DNA of 64,000 bases from Protonemura montana (taxonomy: Eukaryota > Arthropoda > Insecta > Plecoptera > Nemouridae), in the NCBI GenBank assembly GCA_947568835.1, contig OX387610.1:13435001-13499000 (forward strand), written 5' to 3'. Positions 59,331 to 64,000 of the stretch are shown in pieces. The position numbers and the translations under genes were made by a program. Each line of letters begins with the position of its first letter. The first letter of the stretch is position 1. The notes below the pieces were generated by a model. That model was not told the DNA's origin. It saw only the letters and a list, made by a program, of their open reading frames with translations, and did not search any database.

Positions 59331-60264
59331 AATTGACGTATAGTGGATGGCTAAACACATTGACCATATTGCTATTCAGTGACAACCTTTTATGAGTATT
59401 TTATATTTTTTTATAGCTATGATTATTATTATATTATGTGCCAGTTGCACATTATCCAAACCATGACCTTCAATACTGCATCATTAATCAAACTGTTCTT
59501 GACATCAAATCAATCAAAACTGCATACTACAAAATTCATTTAATTTCGTTGCAAGCATGCAATCAAAAATAATTAGTAGCGTTACCCATTGCTAGTGGCT
59601 GTACTCTATTTGTTTCCCACATTCCAAATCAATTTCAAAACGCACTGTGTTTTTAACTAAACAAATAACAAAGTTAAATTACATTTATACATTATTCCGC
59701 AATCGACTGACATTTCCCCGAGTTTAATTCACATTGAATAGCACAATGAAACGAACTTTTAAACTGTGTACACCCACATCTAGCTTGCACAAAAAGTAAT
59801 TACCTCGAATGTGCATATTTTGGTATAGAGTTAGTAAATAGGTGGGACATGTGTTCTTAATTGAGATTGAAATATGAGCTAATAATTCAAAAGCTTTTAT
59901 AAATACAAATAACAAAACGTACCCGTCCATGTGAAAATTGTTACTAACGAAGGTCGGGTCTACATATAGATTTAGCACAAGCAACATGCACACCAATAAA
60001 TAAATCAAAACAAACTCGCTCATTTTCCAAAGCCAATAATCCTAAAATTACTTTTTTCTCACAAAAAAATTTGCATTTACGGGGACATATCACACTCCGA
60101 GCTTCGTTTTATATTAGGTACTCATATCTCTGAATAACACTGGTTTTAAATTAAAATGTTGGAGGTTTTTCCAATTTCTTTTATCAAATTCTGATGGCTT
60201 TACTCACTGGCAGAGGAACCTCGATGAATTTGATTGACAATCAATATTTTTTACACATGTGGAG
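59331..60264. other. Unassigned part of intron 4
   Basis: A 99-codon minus frame (59724-60023) reads as a hydrophobic Leu/Phe/Val-rich peptide, expected from AT-rich DNA; I do not call it. Confidence 0.35.
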
Positions 60265-60440
60265 CACTGCACCTATCAATACGTGACCCAGCGCAGTGTT
60301 GCTTAACTTTCATCCCTCCAACCTCTCTCCCAAACAGAACTGGTCATGTGTATGATGGTCACCCATCCAATACATGACCCAGCGCAGTGTTGCTTAACTT
60401 CGAAATCTCACAAAAACCGACGTTTCCAACACACCAAACT
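60265..60440 (+). mobile_element. Family A element, 5'-truncated tail
   Basis: Two partial 91-bp units (GTGACCCAGCGCAGTGTTGC and ATGACCCAGCGCAGTGTTGC) and the family tail GACGTTTCCAACACACCAAA. Confidence 0.8.
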
Positions 60441-61465
60441 GATCAAAACCAATATCAAGATTAAGTAGTTCACTACCGGATTAAAAAATAAACGACCCGT
60501 TTAATCGAAAATCTAAATCCAGTACAACAACCAAACAGATGGAAAGATTTCAAATACAATTAGAATTTATTGAAGTAATCAAGACCAAGTAATAGCGTAT
60601 ACAGCCACAATCCAAATTCCGATCCGGTCACCACCGTACAATGTATATCGTTGTAGCGACAATAGCACGACCGCAATGTTCTCACTTCACCTTGTTTACC
60701 TATCCCATGTGACCATGTCTATCCGATCTGCGGTCCAAACATGTTTCAGGTAAAGGTTTGCGGTCGGTGGGGATGGGTTCAGCTAGCTTTGCAGTTTCGC
60801 ACGAAATTTTGCGGGTCATCAATTTATATGTAGAAAATATGTTTTAGCAGCATTGAAATTTGTCTTCACGTTAGGTGAAATGCTAAATCTAAAATCTGTC
60901 TGAAATCTTCTCAGTTTCAATTGGGACGAGCATAATTTATATTGCATTCCAAATGCAAACACGAGCATATGAATGCACGAAAATACTATATGGTATTTGA
61001 GAGATGTAGGTATTGTTTGTTGTGGTGAATGTGATTTATGGGAAAGTGACAGTAGTCCGTTTCCTGAGAAGTGACAGCGAGTTCAACCCTTGTTTTATTA
61101 AATAGAACTGTTCCTTTCATAGGACAGCACCAGAGATGTGATGGGTTGTTGGACGTTAACCAAAAAAAAAATTTCTTATTTTTTAACTTTTATGTCGGAT
61201 AAGGCGAGTTGAACCTCGAACAATGCCTGCGATTGGCTAACAATCTTCGAATAGCTTTGTAGATGTATAATAAGTTTTTGAATAAACGTAGATTTTGAAC
61301 ACAATTTGACATTTATGACATTTTAAAAATAAAAATTTAACTCTGTTTATGCTCAACGTGTGCAAATATACGTTATAAATTCCAACGAACGATTTTAATC
61401 ACTTGTTTGTTGGTTAAATAAAAATTAGAAAATTCTTCAATCGATTTTCTTTTAAATTTTTCCAG
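60441..61465. other. End of intron 4
   Basis: No recognised element. The polypyrimidine tract and acceptor CTTTTAAATTTTTCCAG close the intron. Confidence 0.4.
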
Positions 61466-61803
61466 AGGGCAAGTCGATGGCAACGGCATACGATTGCAAA
61501 TTCATCGAGACGTCGGTCGGAATCAACCACAACGTCGACGAACTGTTAGTGGGCATTCTCTCGCAGATCCGCTTGAAACTGGAGAATCCCGAGCGCACGC
61601 GCGACCTGTTCCGGAAACGCAGCTGTTCCCGCAAACGTCAGAACCGGAACAAGAGCCCCCTGGGAACTATGAACACCAACAGCGGTCACAAGCCGTACAG
61701 GGGCAGTCGTACGTCAACTAGTTTGAAGGTCAAGAGTCTCATTGGGAAAGTTTGGGCTAGGGATAGTAAATCAAAGTCTTGCGAAAATTTACACGTCTTG
61801 TAA
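61466..61803 (+). CDS. Rgk: Rgk terminal coding exon: G5 and RGK C-terminal tail
   Basis: Acceptor TTTTTCCAG|AGGGC at 61465; its first two bases complete Glu258. Encodes residues 259-369 and stop TAA at 61801-61803. G5 is ETSVG (272-276) after YDCKF; alpha5 is NVDELLVGILSQIRLKLE. The tail is basic (RDLFRKRSCSRKRQNRNK), then KVKSLIGKVWARDSKSKS, then CENLHVL as the last seven residues. A cysteine seven residues from the C-terminus after a KSKS stretch matches the shared terminus of Rad, Gem and Rem. The basic tail would favour membrane phosphoinositide binding and calmodulin/14-3-3 contacts, by analogy with the mammalian proteins. The exon is GC-richer than the surrounding intron. Confidence 0.98.
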
Positions 61804-64000
61804 ATAAAGGGATTTGTATATATAACTTTTTTTTTATGTCGAAATTGTAGTCTGATTTATTGATGGGATGAGAGAAAAATTCTCTAGTAATATTGGTATT
61901 TAACACTTTGTAAATAGTCTTAAAAAATAACGTGAAATGCTTAAAAGACGATTTGGCGACTTGATTTGTGAACGTCAAAGAGTAAAGTAATCGGTATTTG
62001 GCTTGTAATGAGCGATTAATATATAAATAACTGGTAATAATTAATCGTAATTTGTGAACTTTTTTCTTTTTTGCTACCTGCGGTTACATAGGGTAATGTT
62101 ATAATTAAAGTAAGACAGAAATCAAAACAATGAGCTGCTGGTAAAGAAATATGTTTGATCCGATTCGGAATTCTGGCTTAGAGCGGCTGTTTAGCAAATC
62201 GCGAACGCGATTTTTAAAGTTGGGTGCAAATAGTTTCAAAGATTCCAGATTGTCGAACAGCGAGATTTTAGTATTTGGGATTAGAAAAAGAGAATTTTTA
62301 ATGGAAATAGGCAAAGTATTCAGTAAATGGGTGTTTTTTTTTTTTTTTTTTTGGAATGATAAGCTTCATGGCTAACCTATACCTACTTTCTTGGGTAACC
62401 TCTTCAACAGAGGTTACCAAGAAGAAGATAGCAAAATGATATGTCTGATTGGATTGGTACTTTTCGGTTTGGTATGTTGGCCCAAGGGTCAGGTCCAGTC
62501 CACGCTTTTGAAATAAGGAATCGAGGAGGTAAATTAACGCTCGGTAAAAGAATGAGTTCACTTTCAGATCAGGCCAATCAGTATTTATGACTGGGGCAAT
62601 AAGTATAAGTGGCAATACAGCATGAAGGCTAAAGCGATGCTTTTTTAGAAGCTGGATTTCAAATAAATTGCAGCAATAGTATTCAACAAATATTTCTATG
62701 TCAATCAGAGTTTGTTTTAAAATATTATCAAAATATTCCAGTTATAAACGCTGTGAATACAATATAGACAAAGAAAAGCGTCGAAATTAAATATAATTAT
62801 AATCTTATTACATAACTAGGGTACTTAGTAGGTACAATTTGAATGTTAGTTGTAATTAACAAGATTTTAATCTATGAAATAATTGTTAATATAAGAAGTT
62901 TAATGACCAATTCAATGTCCCTACTAGACTTTTAAGAATAATATCACATCTTTAATCAATTTCATCAAATTATCAAATGATTAAAAACTGTTCTAGAAAG
63001 CTGTTAATGCAGTTTTTAAGTTTGAACATTTGTTCGTCTTCGCTGGAAAGTGTGGTGCATGCTTGTGCGTAATTATTGTAATTCTGTAATCCGATTTATT
63101 TTAGGTGAAATTTTAATCTGCGGTTAGTTGATCGAGGTGGTAAAACTGGAACGTTTTCTTCGGAATAAGTCACGTAAGGAGAAAAGAGTAAATAATTAGT
63201 AATGCGAGTGGTTTTAAAAATGTGTTTTTCTTTCTTTTAATGTTGGTAGGCTCGCTCAACGTTTTGGCTCTTTGAGAAAAGATGTCGGCAAAAAAGGATT
63301 TGAAATTATTAGCGTTTCTTGTAGAAAATTGTCAAAAAAAAAAAAACATCTGTTGTTTAGGAAAATAATTAAACCGAGTAACCTTATATACATACACACC
63401 AAAAGATAAATGTGATATATAAACATTTTAAAAATATCAAAAATAAAAATAAATGTAATTAAAAAAAAAAAAATTTTTTTTGGTTCCATAATTTTGTCGA
63501 AAGTATGTTGTGTAATTATTTTCTTTTTGTATATTTCTACCTATATAAATTATATATTGGATGTTATCGATGTAGTCAATTAATTTTTTAAATGTTTATA
63601 CTTTGGAAAATGATTTTAATAAAAAGATATTGAAAAAGAAATATTATAACCATTGGCAAACAGTTCCAGATTAATGTCATCAACAAAAATTCCAAAAAAT
63701 AACACTTAGTACCTAGAAATGAATTTTAACCATACTCCAATTTTAAGTAAAAATATATATATACCTGTAGCTTTATCAAACCTATGCTTAATTTTAAATG
63801 AAGGGCACATTTTACAATGCCCAATTTAATAATCAACTAGAGATAAAGATGAAAAAAAAAAAAAGATCTGTTTGGCTGTGTCCATAAAGTTCAGTCCTTA
63901 ACTGGCAGATTTCTAGATTTGTATTGTAAAACTGGCCCTTCGTCAAAATATGAATCAATCTATGGGATAATTACTAACATAGGGTCCACTACTTTACTGT
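61804..64000 (+). other. Rgk 3' UTR and downstream flank
   Basis: AT-rich sequence without a supported gene. An AATAAA hexamer overlaps the stop codon (61803-61808) and is unlikely to be the real signal. A second, in a plausible context, is at 63618-63623. Poly(T) tracts occur near 62334-62351 and poly(A) tracts near 63336-63348. I see no repeat family shared with the introns here, consistent with a transcribed UTR. The real 3' end cannot be fixed from sequence alone. Confidence 0.35.

Larger units (their letters stand above)
3429..61803 (+). other. Rgk: Gene span: RGK-family Ras-like GTPase (5' end missing)
   Basis: Five exons join in phase into 369 residues plus stop, numbered here from the first complete codon of the first visible exon. 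Order: Ser/Arg-rich N-terminal extension (about 1-128), Ras-like G domain (129-293), basic C-terminal tail (294-369). RGK proteins in animals bind GTP poorly or atypically, restrain voltage-gated calcium channels through the beta subunit, affect the actin cytoskeleton and are held in the cytosol by 14-3-3. That is family knowledge; the RGK diagnosis rests on the altered G3 motif, the N- and C-terminal extensions and the final heptad with Cys363. There is no CAAX prenylation box. The organisation resembles Drosophila Rgk1/2/3, but I cannot say which paralogue. Introns of about 20, 25, 9 and 4 kb are filled with repeats. Start codon and promoter are not identified. Confidence 0.95.

Noticed and set aside
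61803..61808. AATAAA overlapping the stop codon as the polyadenylation signal
   Set aside because: Cleavage 10-30 nt later would leave almost no 3' UTR; a downstream site is more plausible, though unproven.

Overview
The window is AT-rich animal nuclear DNA from a repeat-loaded genome. An in-register array of the insect telomere pentamer (CCTAA on this strand, TTAGG on the other) points to an insect. Canonical TTAGG telomeres are absent from Diptera, so a non-dipteran lineage is likely. The species cannot be named from the sequence. There are no bacterial genes, operons or CRISPR arrays.

One protein-coding gene is clear and fills almost the whole window on the + strand. It is an RGK-family (Rad/Gem/Rem/Kir) Ras-like GTPase, orthologous in type to the Drosophila Rgk genes. 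Five coding exons lie at 3429-3689, 23511-23737, 48365-48456, 57196-57388 and 61466-61803. All four exon junctions keep phase and have GT..AG borders. Joined, they encode 369 residues ending in the RGK C-terminal heptad with its cysteine. The 5' coding exon(s) and the start codon are not visible. Introns are about 19.8, 24.6, 8.7 and 4.1 kb.

The introns are a museum of non-autonomous repeats. Family A is a SINE-like element with 36-bp and 91-bp modules. Family B carries a 54-bp module. Family C is a roughly 400-bp terminal-inverted-repeat MITE with a 60-bp module. Family D is a foldback element. Family E is a 2.4-kb giant palindrome with a broken transposon gene. Family F has inverted repeats that contain a tRNA-like sequence. 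There are also a 5'-truncated LINE tail and minisatellites of 14, 41, 66 and 114 bp.

The most striking pattern is that elements of families A and C turn into satellites. In unexpanded copies, short direct repeats lie exactly one future repeat unit apart (36, 60 or 91 bp), and other copies have expanded precisely that interval, in one case to 50 units (1,800 bp). A second striking object is a 37-pentamer interstitial telomeric array inside a family C element.

Layout: 1-3428 upstream or 5' intron with A and C copies; 3429-3689 exon; 3690-23510 intron 1 with D, C, E-like, 114-bp, 41-bp and B repeats, plus two weak minus-strand coding candidates near 16.5-17.4 kb; 23511-23737 P-loop exon; 23738-48364 intron 2 with a 66-bp minisatellite and LINE tail, F, giant E palindrome, C/D nest, A, B and the 36-bp satellite; 48365-48456 exon; 48457-57195 intron 3; 57196-57388 exon; 57389-61465 intron 4 with the telomeric array; 61466-61803 terminal exon; 61804-64000 3' UTR and flank.
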